From Cognatishimia activa (GTDB taxonomy: Bacteria > Pseudomonadota > Alphaproteobacteria > Rhodobacterales > Rhodobacteraceae), in NCBI RefSeq assembly GCF_001458335.1, contig NZ_CYTO01000008.1, forward strand, positions 123,438 through 187,437: a DNA stretch of 64,000 nt, given 5' to 3'. The translations under genes and the position numbers were made by a program. This document shows positions 27,946 to 36,590 of this stretch, in pieces; positions within the stretch are counted from its first letter, which is position 1; the number at the start of each line of letters is the position of its first letter. The notes under the pieces are model-generated. The model made no database searches. It saw only the letters and a list, made by a program, of their open reading frames with translations, and was not told the DNA's origin.

Positions 27946-28095
27946 TCAGTAGTTGAACTTTTTAAACAACGTGGAATCTCCGAACCCGCTAATCAAACGG
28001 ATAACGCTTGGAGTTTGCTCTTTCTGAGCGGATACAAATTTCTCGAACGCGCCGGAAACTTGAATGTCTGTCTTCATTTGACGTGCTTTCTGCAT
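27946..28095 (-). CDS. Candidate small protein of 49 residues
   Basis: Between the tdh terminator and the next gene, the minus strand encodes an ATG-started frame of 49 residues ending on TGA at 27946-27948. It starts MQKARQMKTDIQVSG and ends KFNY. An AGGTGA sequence stands 6 bases before the ATG, codon choice is normal for the organism, and the frame stops just before a hairpin that also reads as a terminator in this direction. No family recognised; it looks soluble, basic, with no signal or TM. On the opposite strand a longer frame exists but it begins inside the terminator. The case rests on signals, not homology. Confidence 0.42.
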   Translation of the reverse strand: MQKARQMKTDIQVSGAFEKFVSAQKEQTPSVIRLISGFGDSTLFKKFNY

Positions 28096-28295
28096 GTGTC
28101 ACCTGTGCTTCTACACGCCCCCACCAAAGGAACCTGTTCGGCCAGCTGGTGCAAAAGCTTGCGCCAATTGCGGCGTAAAACGGGATGATTGGTTAAAGCC
28201 AGGTTAAACAATTCCCGCCGCATGATGCCGTTTGACTTTGATCGGTTAGCCCGTCTTTCTAAACCAAAGCATCACTCAGCTTAGAGGTTTCAGAC

Positions 28296-28748
28296 TTGGA
28301 CACGCTTGCAACACTGCTACCCTTCATTCAGCCCGTCGCTATTACCCTTGGCGGATTGTTTGCGCTTTGGACCTATTGGGGAGAATCCAAACGCCGACGT
28401 AGCGAATGGATGTACCGCCTTTATTCTCAGTTCTACGAAAGCGATCGCTTTAAATATATGCGAAGGATCATCGATTACCGTCCCGCTGATGAAATCGCAA
28501 AACTGAAGGCCGACGTTGAAACCGATGAAGGTAGCGATGACCACGAGGCGCTGGCTGATTATTTAAATTTCTTTGAATTTATTGCCATCCAGCGGAGCTA
28601 TGGAAACATCAAAACACACGAAATTTTGGATATGTTCGAGTATTACCTGCGCCGTATGAAAGAGCAGAACTATCTGATGGCCTATATTCAGAATTACGGC
28701 TACGAGCACCTTGAAAGCTTATTGAAAGACGTAAAGGACAAACCTTGA
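28296..28748 (+). CDS. Membrane-anchored protein, function unknown
   Basis: 150-residue protein with an N-terminal TM (about residues 8-26: LPFIQPVAITLGGLFALWTYW) followed by a charged helical body (SEWMYRLYSQFYESDRFKYMRR, ALADYLNFFEFIAIQRSYG). The start is a TTG at 28296 with AGAGG upstream. The helical part resembles the general pattern of DUF4760-type proteins, but I cannot assign it. Its stop overlaps the TTG start of the next gene, so the two are co-translated. Confidence 0.55.
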   Translation: MDTLATLLPFIQPVAITLGGLFALWTYWGESKRRRSEWMYRLYSQFYESDRFKYMRRIIDYRPADEIAKLKADVETDEGSDDHEALADYLNFFEFIAIQRSYGNIKTHEILDMFEYYLRRMKEQNYLMAYIQNYGYEHLESLLKDVKDKP

Positions 28749-29149
28749 AAGCGTGTCTAAACGTGTTCGTCTATGGAACCTTGCTGCGCGGGCAGCAAAA
28801 CACACTTGCAATCCGCTTAGCAAACGAAGCCGAATTTCTCGGCGAGGCGGTGTGCCCCGGTAAGCTTTTCAAGATCGATTGGTATCCAGGTTTGGTTCCC
28901 AGCTCAGACGGTTCATTGGTGCATGGCGATCTCTTCGCTCTTCCTCCGAATACGGAACTGTGGACCGCGCTGGATGCTTATGAAGGCGTCGGGGAAGGTT
29001 TTGACAAACCTTATGAGTATGAGCGCGCGCTTGCAAAAGTCATGCTTGGCACTCAAGAGACCGAGGCTTGGGTTTATTTCTATAATTGGGACGTTTCCGG
29101 CAAACCTTTGATCAAGTCTGGCAGGTTTGCCCAAGAAAACGCGCCTTAA
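28745..29149 (+). CDS. Gamma-glutamylcyclotransferase family (AIG2-like) protein
   Basis: 134-residue protein with the GGCT fold signature: VFVYGTLLRGQQNT at residues 8-21, PGLVPSSDG, VHGDLFALP and the acidic LDAYEGVGEG (Glu near 81 is the expected catalytic acid). Such proteins convert gamma-glutamyl amines or peptides to pyroglutamate; many act in glutathione turnover. The TTG start overlaps the previous stop (TTGA). The substrate is not assigned. Confidence 0.8.
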   Translation: MKACLNVFVYGTLLRGQQNTLAIRLANEAEFLGEAVCPGKLFKIDWYPGLVPSSDGSLVHGDLFALPPNTELWTALDAYEGVGEGFDKPYEYERALAKVMLGTQETEAWVYFYNWDVSGKPLIKSGRFAQENAP

Positions 29150-29797
29150 TCAATTCACAAAAATAAGTATGAATATGCCAATGAAGAACAGCGTGTTACG
29201 AACGGTTTCTTCGCGCTTTGGGATATCCATTGATTTATAGATCGGTAACGCGGTCAAAAACTGGAACCCAAGCGCCGCGCCGAGGCTTGAAGAAACGATG
29301 CCTGACACCGTCAGAAAGAACGCTCCCGCTGCAAGGCCGAGATTGATCAGCGTGGACCGCAGCGCGCTTTCATCCAAAGGCATTCCTGCAGAGGCTTCTC
29401 TTTTCTGAGAAACCACGTATAGGCCCCATAGGCCTCCCACAAAGATCAGAACAATCAGAGCGCCATCAGGTGTAATACTGCCCGCCAAGACCAGAACAAC
29501 CGCCAACCCGACTGTGAAGCCATTGAAGATGCCAATCACCGGTAGAAACAATGGATGCGTGCTGAAGGTCGCGTTCAAACGATCTTGATGCCACATGGCG
29601 ATGCCAACCAAGAATGCGTAGATCACCCAGGTCCCAAGGTTTCCAACGTGGCGATCTTCTGGTGGCACCCAACCGAAATTGTTGATGTAGACCGCAAATG
29701 GCAGCAGCAAAAGCGGCGCGATACGGAAGAACCAATGAGGGGCGTGAAACAGGATTTGGTTATAGAACGACATCACTAAAAAGTACTTTGCAAACAC
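29150..29797 (-). CDS. Polytopic membrane protein, function unknown
   Basis: 215-residue protein with about six hydrophobic segments: PLLLLPFAVYINNFGW, TWVIYAFLVGIAMW, a glycine-rich FTVGLAVVLVLAG region and a C-terminal TLFFIGIFILIFVN. No family signature that I know. The start is uncertain: a GTG at 29797 or an ATG at 29773 (MSFYNQ), neither with a strong ribosome-binding site. It converges with the GGCT gene with no gap. Confidence 0.55.
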   Translation of the reverse strand: MFAKYFLVMSFYNQILFHAPHWFFRIAPLLLLPFAVYINNFGWVPPEDRHVGNLGTWVIYAFLVGIAMWHQDRLNATFSTHPLFLPVIGIFNGFTVGLAVVLVLAGSITPDGALIVLIFVGGLWGLYVVSQKREASAGMPLDESALRSTLINLGLAAGAFFLTVSGIVSSSLGAALGFQFLTALPIYKSMDIPKREETVRNTLFFIGIFILIFVN

Positions 29798-29821
29798 TCA
29801 CTCGTATCTCATCCATAGAAC

Positions 29822-29850
29822 GAAAAAAGCCGCCCGAGAAGGGCGGCCTT
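29822..29850 (-). terminator. serA terminator
   Basis: 7-bp stem GCCGCCC / GGGCGGC (29829-29835 and 29841-29847) with a GAGAA loop, followed on the minus strand by TTTTTTC. It lies 23 bases beyond the serA stop. Confidence 0.85.
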
Positions 29851-29872
29851 TCTAAGATTTTGAAGATAGAAC

Positions 29873-31468
29873 TTAAACGTCGAACACCAGTGGTTTCACC
29901 TGCTTGAACAGACCTGTCTCAATCAGCTTCTGGCGGATCGGTGCTGGCACCTCTTCATCCACATAAAGCAGAGCAATCGCGCCGCCGCCCACTTCGGAAC
30001 GACCCAAAGTAAAGTTCGCGATGTTCACGCCGTTTTCGCCCATGGTCTGACCCAAAGTACCGATGATACCCGGTACGTCTTCGTTGGTGGTGTAGAGCAT
30101 GTGCGCTCCAACTTCGGCGTCGATATTGATGCCTTTGATCTGGATGAAACGCGGCTTGCCGTCAGAGAAGACCGTCCCGGCCACGGAGCGCTCCATATCA
30201 TCAGTGACAACCGTCACTTTGATGTATCCGTCAAAGGAACCAGACTTGTCTTGGTTGGTGGTGGAGATCTGAATGCCACGTTCTTTCGCGATCACCGGTG
30301 CAGAGACCATGTTCACGTCAGGGTTGGCCTTTTTCATGATGCCAGAGATCACAGAGCAGTTCAGCGCCTCAAGGTTCATTTCAGCAACAACACCATCATA
30401 AAGGATGTTGATTGCTTTTATCGGCTCGTCGGTCATCTGACCTGCGAAGGCACCCAGGTGATCGGCCAGCTTGATCCAAGGACCCATGACTTTCGCTTCT
30501 TCTGCGGTCACGGATGGCATGTTCAGCGCGTTCTCTACCGCACCTGTCAGCAGATAGTTGGACATCTGCTCGGCAACTTGCAGCGCTACGTTTTCTTGCG
30601 CTTCCGTTGTCGCCGCGCCCAAGTGAGGGGTACAAACGACGTTTGGCAGGTTGAACAGCGGGTTCTCTTTCGCAGGCTCTTCTGCAAATACGTCAAACGC
30701 CGCGCCGGCTACGTGGCCAGACTTCAACAGTTCTGCCAATGCCGCTTCATCGACCAGACCACCGCGGGCACAGTTGATGATACGAACGCCTTTTTTGGTC
30801 TTCGCAAGGTTCTCTGCAGACAGGATGTTTTCAGTCACACCTGCGATGAATGGGACGTGCAGCGTGATAAAGTCGGCACGACCCAGCAGGTCATCCAGTT
30901 CGACTTTCTCGACACCCATTTTGTCGGCTTTTTCTTCCGACAGGAATGGATCATACGCGATGACTTTCATTTTCAGACCGCGCGCACGGTCGCAGACGAT
31001 GCCGCCGATGTTACCTGCACCAATCACGCCAAGCGTTTTGTTGGTCAGCTCAACACCCATGAACTTGGATTTTTCCCATTTGCCCGCATGAGTGGACTCA
31101 GACGCTTCTGGAATTTGACGCGCAACCGCGAACATCATCGCAATCGCATGTTCCGCCGTGGTGATCATGTTGCCGAAAGGTGTGTTCATCACGATCACAC
31201 CTTTTTTGCTTGCCGCTTCCTTGTCGACGTTGTCGGTCCCGATACCTGCACGACCAACAACTTTCAGGTTGGTTGCCGCTTCTAAGATAGTCGGAGTGAC
31301 TTTGGTCGCGGAACGGATCGCAAGACCGTCATATTGGCCAACCAGTTCAGCCAGCTTTTCTTTGTCTTTGCCGAGGTCCGGCATGAAATCCACGTCGATG
31401 CCGCGGTCGCGGAAGATTTGAACGGCGGTTTCAGACAGTTTGTCAGATACGAGTACTTTAGGGGCCAT
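29873..31468 (-). CDS. serA: D-3-phosphoglycerate dehydrogenase
   Basis: 531-residue long-form SerA, which commits 3-phosphoglycerate to serine synthesis. The NAD-binding motif is LGVIGAGNIGGIVCDRA, with catalytic blocks INCARGGLVDEAAL (Arg), AAFDVFAEEP (Glu) and VVCTPHLGAATTEA (His). The C-terminal half contains the intervening domain and an ACT domain (HMLYTTNEDVPGIIGTLGQT), which usually gives serine feedback. It is transcribed from the same direction as serC, from which it is separated by a paired palindromic repeat. AAGGACC precedes the ATG. Confidence 0.96.
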   Translation of the reverse strand: MAPKVLVSDKLSETAVQIFRDRGIDVDFMPDLGKDKEKLAELVGQYDGLAIRSATKVTPTILEAATNLKVVGRAGIGTDNVDKEAASKKGVIVMNTPFGNMITTAEHAIAMMFAVARQIPEASESTHAGKWEKSKFMGVELTNKTLGVIGAGNIGGIVCDRARGLKMKVIAYDPFLSEEKADKMGVEKVELDDLLGRADFITLHVPFIAGVTENILSAENLAKTKKGVRIINCARGGLVDEAALAELLKSGHVAGAAFDVFAEEPAKENPLFNLPNVVCTPHLGAATTEAQENVALQVAEQMSNYLLTGAVENALNMPSVTAEEAKVMGPWIKLADHLGAFAGQMTDEPIKAINILYDGVVAEMNLEALNCSVISGIMKKANPDVNMVSAPVIAKERGIQISTTNQDKSGSFDGYIKVTVVTDDMERSVAGTVFSDGKPRFIQIKGINIDAEVGAHMLYTTNEDVPGIIGTLGQTMGENGVNIANFTLGRSEVGGGAIALLYVDEEVPAPIRQKLIETGLFKQVKPLVFDV

Positions 31469-31493
31469 GGGTTTGGTCCTTTGTTGTGTCGGG

Positions 31494-31558
31494 TTGCCGG
31501 GCTGAAGCCCGGCCTACAATTCGGTGATGTTCGGGTAGGCCGGGCTTCAGCCCGGCAA
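31494..31558. repeat. Paired 24-bp palindromic repeat between serC and serA (REP-like)
   Basis: Two 24-bp arms at 31494-31517 and 31535-31558 are exact reverse complements, separated by 17 bp. Each arm is itself a palindrome with a GCCGGGCTGAAGCCCGGC core, so both the single arm and the pair can form hairpins. This is the design of a REP/BIME-type element. It lies in the serC-serA intergenic region (94 bp) and may modulate transcript stability or act as a partial terminator, tuning the serC:serA ratio. Confidence 0.75.
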
Positions 31559-31562
31559 TCCC

Positions 31563-32708
31563 TTAAGCTTGTGCTTCGATCTCGGCTTCGAATGCCCACG
31601 CGAGCCAAGGCAACATGGCCTCAACATCCGCAGTCTCAACCGTGCCACCACACCAGATCCGCAGACCGGCTGGCGCATCACGATAGGCACCAATGTCCAA
31701 CGCGATGTTTTCCGCTTCCAGACGTTTCGCAACGGCCTTGGCAAAAGTTGCACCATCTTGGATGCGTGGGTCGGTGAATTTCAAGCAGACGGACGTATTA
31801 GAACGGGTCGCATCATCTTCCGCGAGGTTCGCAATCCAGTCGTTGGCATCGCAGAAATCAAACACGGCTTTCGCGTTTGCATCTGCCCGCGCAATCAGTC
31901 CTTCCAGACCACCCACAGAACGCGCCCAGTCCAGCGCGAAGAGGTAATCTTCGACCGCCAGCATGGATGGCGTGTTGATGGTTGCGCCAGTGAAGATGCC
32001 TTCGATCAGCTTACCGCCTTTGGTCATGCGGAAGATTTTCGGCAATGGCCATGCAGGGGTGTAGCTCTCAAGACGTGCAACGGCACGTGGAGATAGAACG
32101 ATGATACCGTGTGCCGCTTCGCCACCAAGAACCTTCTGCCAAGAGAAGGTGGTCACATCCAGTTTGTCCCAAGGCAGGTCCATCGCAAAGGCAGCAGAGG
32201 TTGCATCACAGATGGTCAGACCGTCGCGGTCATCTGCAATCCAGTCACCATTTGGCACGCGAACACCGGCAGTGGTGCCGTTCCAAGTAAAGACAACGTC
32301 ATTGGCAAAGTTGATAGATGCGAGATCAACGATCTGACCGTAGTCTGCGGTTTTCACTTCAGCGTCGATCTTCAGCTGCTTGACCACGTCGGTCACCCAG
32401 CCAGAACCAAAGCTCTCCCAAGCCAGCATCTCGACCTTGCGTTCGCCCAGCAGGGACCACAAAGCCATCTCAACCGCGCCAGTGTCAGACGCAGGAACGA
32501 TGCCGATCTTGTAATCAGCAGGAATGCCCAAAATCTCGCGCGTGCCTTCGATGGCATCTTTCAGCTTGGCTTTACCAACAGCTGCGCGGTGGCTGCGACC
32601 CAATGCGGCGTCGGCCAGTTTAGACAATTCGAATGTCGGGGGTTTGGCACATGGGCCAGAAGAAAAACGCGGGTTTGCCGGCCGCGTTGCCGGTTGCTGA
32701 GTAGCCAT
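31563..32708 (-). CDS. serC: Phosphoserine aminotransferase
   Basis: 381-residue PLP enzyme that converts 3-phosphohydroxypyruvate and glutamate to phosphoserine. The N-terminus [11 protein letters not shown] is typical of the alphaproteobacterial form, the PLP lysine is in [14 protein letters not shown], and further blocks are [15 protein letters not shown] and [15 protein letters not shown]. The start at 32706-32708 (MATQQP) is chosen because AAGGAT precedes it and the length fits; an upstream in-frame extension overlaps the structured leader. It is probably transcribed with serA downstream. Confidence 0.95.
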   Translation of the reverse strand: MATQQPATRPANPRFSSGPCAKPPTFELSKLADAALGRSHRAAVGKAKLKDAIEGTREILGIPADYKIGIVPASDTGAVEMALWSLLGERKVEMLAWESFGSGWVTDVVKQLKIDAEVKTADYGQIVDLASINFANDVVFTWNGTTAGVRVPNGDWIADDRDGLTICDATSAAFAMDLPWDKLDVTTFSWQKVLGGEAAHGIIVLSPRAVARLESYTPAWPLPKIFRMTKGGKLIEGIFTGATINTPSMLAVEDYLFALDWARSVGGLEGLIARADANAKAVFDFCDANDWIANLAEDDATRSNTSVCLKFTDPRIQDGATFAKAVAKRLEAENIALDIGAYRDAPAGLRIWCGGTVETADVEAMLPWLAWAFEAEIEAQA

Positions 32709-32775
32709 CAATGCTATCCTTACAGATAAATGCCTCTCGTTGGGGAGAGGTGTCCCACCGCCGGACATAGAGACC
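32709..32775 (-). promoter_or_regulatory. serC leader with two hairpins (serC RNA motif candidate)
   Basis: In the minus-strand leader two hairpins precede the ribosome-binding site: GTCC-loop-GGAC (32752-32766), then CCTCTC-CCCAAC-GAGAGG (32733-32750). Directly downstream is TAAGGAT and the serC ATG. Alphaproteobacterial serC genes are known to carry a conserved RNA motif (the serC motif) in this position; the position and hairpin layout fit, but I could not match the consensus base by base. Confidence 0.5.
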
Positions 32776-32945
32776 TGATCCGACTCGCACAACCGGGAAA
32801 ACGATGCGATTTGAAGCTGAGATCACGTTTTTTCGGCGGCCGCGTTCACGATCGGAAACATATCCGTTCTCTGCGCCAACCGGGTGGTAATTGCGTTTTT
32901 CCTGAGGTAAGGGCGACAACAAGACTGCCGAACAGGATCTTTCAC

Positions 32946-33821
32946 ATGTTTATCGTAACGCTTCTCACCAACCCAGCCGCGCCATCATTGGACGCGGCCA
33001 CAGTTGAAAACCTGCGCAATGCGTGGGGCGGTGGCGAGGCACAATGGCTGGCGACCGGAGAAGCGGCAGAGTTTTCCTTAGCGCACCGACCAGACAACGC
33101 CGAGGATGTGTGGACGTCACTACAAGCTGAGAAGATCGACCTCGTCATTCAACCTGCCGAAGGTCGCAAAAAGCAGATGCTGCTTGCTGACATGGACAGC
33201 ACCATGATTCAGCAGGAATGCATTGACGAGTTGGCGGCGGAAGCGGGTGTCGGCGAGCGTGTGGCGGATATCACTGCCAAGGCCATGAATGGCGAGCTGG
33301 ACTTTGAAGGCGCGATTGATGAGCGCGTTGGGCTTTTGCAAGACCTCCCGGAAGGCATCATCGATCATGTTCTCAAAACCCGGATCGAATATATGCCTGG
33401 CGGCCGCGCGCTGGTGCAAACCATGAAGGCAAATGGTGGATATGGCGCACTGGTGTCCGGTGGCTTCACGGCCTTCACTGCCAAAGTGGCATCCGAGCTG
33501 GGTTTTGACGAAAACCGCGCCAACACATTGGAAATCGCAGACGGCACCCTTACCGGGAAAGTCATCCGCCCTATTTTGGGTCGCGAAGCAAAGCTGGAAA
33601 CATTGGACGATATCACCGCCCGGCTCGGTATCACTCGCGAAGATGTGGTGGCCGTGGGTGACGGAATGAATGACCTCTTGATGCTTGAAAACGCGGGCAC
33701 TGGTGTCGCGCTACACGGCAAGCCAGCCCTGCAAGAAAAATGCGATATCTGCATCAACCATGGCGACCTGACCGCACTCTTGTATATTCAGGGTTATGCA
33801 AAATCCGAGTTCGTGACCTAG
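32946..33821 (+). CDS. serB: Phosphoserine phosphatase
   Basis: 291-residue HAD phosphatase for the last serine step. The catalytic DxDST motif is LLADMDSTMIQ (Asp82, Asp84), followed by SGGFTAFTAKVA and VAVGDGMNDLLML. An N-terminal ~75 residue domain of ACT-like type precedes it. The ATG at 32946 has AGGATC upstream and follows a 216-base region shared with the divergent serC promoter. So all three serine genes sit together, serC-serA leftward and serB rightward. Confidence 0.94.
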   Translation: MFIVTLLTNPAAPSLDAATVENLRNAWGGGEAQWLATGEAAEFSLAHRPDNAEDVWTSLQAEKIDLVIQPAEGRKKQMLLADMDSTMIQQECIDELAAEAGVGERVADITAKAMNGELDFEGAIDERVGLLQDLPEGIIDHVLKTRIEYMPGGRALVQTMKANGGYGALVSGGFTAFTAKVASELGFDENRANTLEIADGTLTGKVIRPILGREAKLETLDDITARLGITREDVVAVGDGMNDLLMLENAGTGVALHGKPALQEKCDICINHGDLTALLYIQGYAKSEFVT

Positions 33822-33824
33822 TCG

Positions 33825-34583
33825 ATGTTTGAAGTCAGCTTTGAGATCCTGCTTATCCTTCTGGCCGCAGGCTTTATTGCTGGCTTCGTTGACTCGATCG
33901 CAGGAGGCGGCGGTCTTATCGCGTTGCCTGCGATGTTGCTCGCAGGGGTCCCACCTCTGACTGCGCTCGCAACAAATAAAATCCAAGGGTTATTTGGTGC
34001 TGCCACCGCTGCTTATTCATATGCCAAAGGTGGCCACGTCGATCTGAGAAAACAGCTTCGGCCCGCATGCATTTCATTTATCGCTTCAATCGCCGGCGCG
34101 CTGCTTGTCTCCCAGCTGCCAACGGACTTGATCCGCTGGTTCCTTCCGCTGCTGCTTGTCGGCGTCGCGCTCTTTTTTGCATTTCAACGCGGACTGAATG
34201 ATGAAGACAAAGAGCGCCGCATGTCGCCATTTGTCTTTTCTGCTTCAATGGTGCCGCTTATCGCAGCCTATGACGGTCTGCTCGGCCCGGGCACCGGTAG
34301 CTTTTTCATGCTCGCCTTTGTGTCCCTTGCTGGCTACGGCATCCTCAAAGCCACAGCACACACCAAGCTGTTAAATTGCGCCTCAAACGCCGGCGCCCTG
34401 CTCGCCTTTGCCTTCGTTGCCACTCCTTTTTGGATGACAGGTCTCGCAATGGGAGTCGCGCAAATATTTGGTGCGCGCCTTGGGGCTTCGCTGGCTCAAA
34501 AGATCGGCGCACGCCTGATCAAACCCCTCCTTGTGTTCACCACCCTTGCCATGGCTGCCAAACTCCTCTGGGACTTGATCTGA
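33825..34583 (+). CDS. TSUP-family (TauE/SafE, DUF81) membrane transporter
   Basis: 252-residue polytopic protein with about eight TM segments. The family hallmark is FVDSIAGGGGLIALPAMLLAGVPP near the N-terminus, repeated in the second half as YDGLLGPGTGSFFMLAFVSLAGYG. These transporters export sulfite, sulfoacetate or similar organosulfur anions; the substrate here is unknown. It starts three bases after serB and is probably on the same transcript. Confidence 0.82.
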   Translation: MFEVSFEILLILLAAGFIAGFVDSIAGGGGLIALPAMLLAGVPPLTALATNKIQGLFGAATAAYSYAKGGHVDLRKQLRPACISFIASIAGALLVSQLPTDLIRWFLPLLLVGVALFFAFQRGLNDEDKERRMSPFVFSASMVPLIAAYDGLLGPGTGSFFMLAFVSLAGYGILKATAHTKLLNCASNAGALLAFAFVATPFWMTGLAMGVAQIFGARLGASLAQKIGARLIKPLLVFTTLAMAAKLLWDLI

Positions 34584-34689
34584 CTCGCGCATTCTTTTTT
34601 GCAAAAAAAATCCAAAAAACTTGTTACCAACGAACATCCGCGCCCGATTTTAGACGCCACAGCCCAGCGACTCAGATTAAGCTGCGCAT

Positions 34690-35751
34690 ATGTTCTTTGA
34701 TTTACCCGACGACGACACGCTCTATATCGCGCTTGATAATCGCGACCCATCATATGAAGGCCGCGCTTGTGTCGGTGTGACGTCCACCGGCATCTTCTGT
34801 CGCCTCACCTGCCCTGCCCGCACGCCCAAGCCCGAAAACTGCCAATGGTTTTCTTCCGTCGGCGACTGCATCGAAGCGGGCTTCCGCCCCTGCAAACGCT
34901 GCCACCCGCTCGCCCCAATGGCGGATGCCGACCCGACGGTTAAATTACTTTTGGCGGCCCTAGAAGAACGTCCCGTTTATCGCTGGAGCGAAGACGATCT
35001 CGTTCGCATGAAACTGGATCCCTCCACTGTGCGAAGAACATTCAAACGCCACTTTGGCATGACCTTCCTAGAGATGGCACGGCAACGTCGCCTTCGCGAA
35101 GGTTTTACGACCCTCTCAAAAGGTGGGCCGGTCTTGGAGGCGCAATTGGATGCGGGGTTTGAGAGCCCGAGCGCTTTCCGCAAAGCCTTCGCAAAGCTTT
35201 TGGGACAGACGCCTTCAAGTTTCGAGCAAAACGCGCTGCTACGTGCGGATTGGATAGACACACCGCTTGGCCCAATGGTGGCAGTTTGTGACAAACACAC
35301 GCTTCATCTTCTCGAATTCGTGGACCGAAAGGCCCTGCCCGGGTCACTTAAGAAACTCCAGAAATACGCCAAAGGTTCTCTTGGTTTTGGGCGGTTCGCC
35401 ATCACTGATCAGGTCGAGAAGGAACTTGCAGCCTTTTTCGCTGGGGAACGCTGGGAATTCACGGTCAAACTTGCGTATCACGGATCTGCATTCACCCAAG
35501 AGGTTTGGAACGCACTTCAGAACATTCCAGCCGGAGAGACCCGCACTTATTCCGACATGGCCCGAGCCGTTGATCGCCCCGCATCCGTGCGTGCTGTCGC
35601 CCGGGCCAACGGCGCCAACCAGATCGCCTTGATTGTACCCTGCCATCGCGTATTAGGAATGGATGGCTCTCTCACCGGATACGGTGGCGGACTCTGGAGA
35701 AAACAACGGCTCATTGAATTAGAGCGCACCTATCGGGACAAGGCGGCATGA
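34690..35751 (+). CDS. ada: Ada: bifunctional methylation-responsive activator and O6-methylguanine methyltransferase
   Basis: 353-residue protein with the full Ada layout: N-terminal zinc domain with Cys37, Cys41, Cys68, Cys71 (in E. coli Cys38 is the methylphosphotriester acceptor), AraC-type helix-turn-helix around residues 95-180 (TVRRTFKRHFGMTFLEMARQ), and a C-terminal DNA methyltransferase with active Cys318 in IVPCHRVLG. The Cys spacing is identical to E. coli. It probably controls itself and the following gene(s). No clear Shine-Dalgarno sequence is seen before the ATG. The next gene overlaps its stop (ATGA). Confidence 0.93.
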   Translation: MFFDLPDDDTLYIALDNRDPSYEGRACVGVTSTGIFCRLTCPARTPKPENCQWFSSVGDCIEAGFRPCKRCHPLAPMADADPTVKLLLAALEERPVYRWSEDDLVRMKLDPSTVRRTFKRHFGMTFLEMARQRRLREGFTTLSKGGPVLEAQLDAGFESPSAFRKAFAKLLGQTPSSFEQNALLRADWIDTPLGPMVAVCDKHTLHLLEFVDRKALPGSLKKLQKYAKGSLGFGRFAITDQVEKELAAFFAGERWEFTVKLAYHGSAFTQEVWNALQNIPAGETRTYSDMARAVDRPASVRAVARANGANQIALIVPCHRVLGMDGSLTGYGGGLWRKQRLIELERTYRDKAA

Positions 35752-36527
35752 CAAAAACAGTGTCTAATCAAGCAGAAAAAGCGCAAATCTTTGCGGATCT
35801 TCATCAGCCGGGCAACCCACTGGTTCTCTACAATATCTGGGATGCTGGGTCCGCCAAGATCGTTGAAGAGGCCGGGGCAAAGGCAGTCGCGACTGGAAGT
35901 TGGTCGGTGGCCGCGGCGCAAGGCTTTGATGATGGCGAGAAGCTGCCGCTTGAGATTGCCCTGATGACCGCAAAACGCATCTGCGAAACCGTTGATGTGC
36001 CGGTGTCTTTGGATTTCGAAGGGGCCTATGCCGTCGGACCAACCGGCGTTTCGACAAATGTAAGACTTGCCCTGAAGCAAGGGATCGTTGGGATTAACTT
36101 TGAGGATCAAGTGATCGGCGGCAAGGGGCTCCACCCCCAAGACATGCAAGTGAAACGCATCGCAGCAGCCCGCGCCACTGCGGATGAATTTGGCGTGCCG
36201 CTGTTCATCAATGCTCGGACCGATCTCTTCTTGCATGAATCAAACACGGACTGGCACTCGGGTTTGATGCCGCAAGCTCTAGAACGTTTGGCAGCTTATA
36301 CCGAGGCTGGCGCCAGCGGTTTCTTTGTCCCCGGATTGACCGACCCCGAACTGATTGGCCGCGTGTGTGAGGCTGCAGAAATCCCAGTCAATGTTTTCAA
36401 GACCCCAGCCGCCCCAGATCATGAGACACTGGCAAGCCTTGGCGTGGCGCGGATCAGCCACGGCCCGAACCCGTTCCGCCAAGCGATGCGCGACCTTGCC
36501 ACACGGTACGCAGAAACTATGGGGTAG
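35748..36527 (+). CDS. Isocitrate lyase / PEP mutase superfamily protein
   Basis: 259-residue PEP-mutase/ICL-fold enzyme. The N-terminus has NPLVLYNIWDAGSAKIVEEAGAKAVATGSW, then VPVSLDFEGAY and GINFEDQV, with metal-ligand residues in DFEGA and NFED; NARTDLFL is the usual Arg-containing block. Such short proteins are often oxaloacetate decarboxylases or carboxyvinyl-carboxyphosphonate mutase-like enzymes of uncertain substrate. The start overlaps the ada stop, so it may be part of an Ada-controlled operon. Confidence 0.78.
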   Translation: MTKTVSNQAEKAQIFADLHQPGNPLVLYNIWDAGSAKIVEEAGAKAVATGSWSVAAAQGFDDGEKLPLEIALMTAKRICETVDVPVSLDFEGAYAVGPTGVSTNVRLALKQGIVGINFEDQVIGGKGLHPQDMQVKRIAAARATADEFGVPLFINARTDLFLHESNTDWHSGLMPQALERLAAYTEAGASGFFVPGLTDPELIGRVCEAAEIPVNVFKTPAAPDHETLASLGVARISHGPNPFRQAMRDLATRYAETMG

Positions 36528-36590
36528 TGCATTCCCAGTTTGCAGGTTTATATGAGTCCGCAGTCGCGACAAAGCAGCGGACCCAATGCC

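Noticed and set aside
27913..28188. 91-codon plus-strand frame after tdh
   Set aside because: Begins inside the tdh terminator stem and lacks a ribosome-binding site; the minus-strand small frame is better supported.
30101..31285. 394-codon open frame opposite serA
   Set aside because: Fully antisense to a certain gene, rich in His, Arg and Cys as expected of a shadow frame; no ribosome-binding site.
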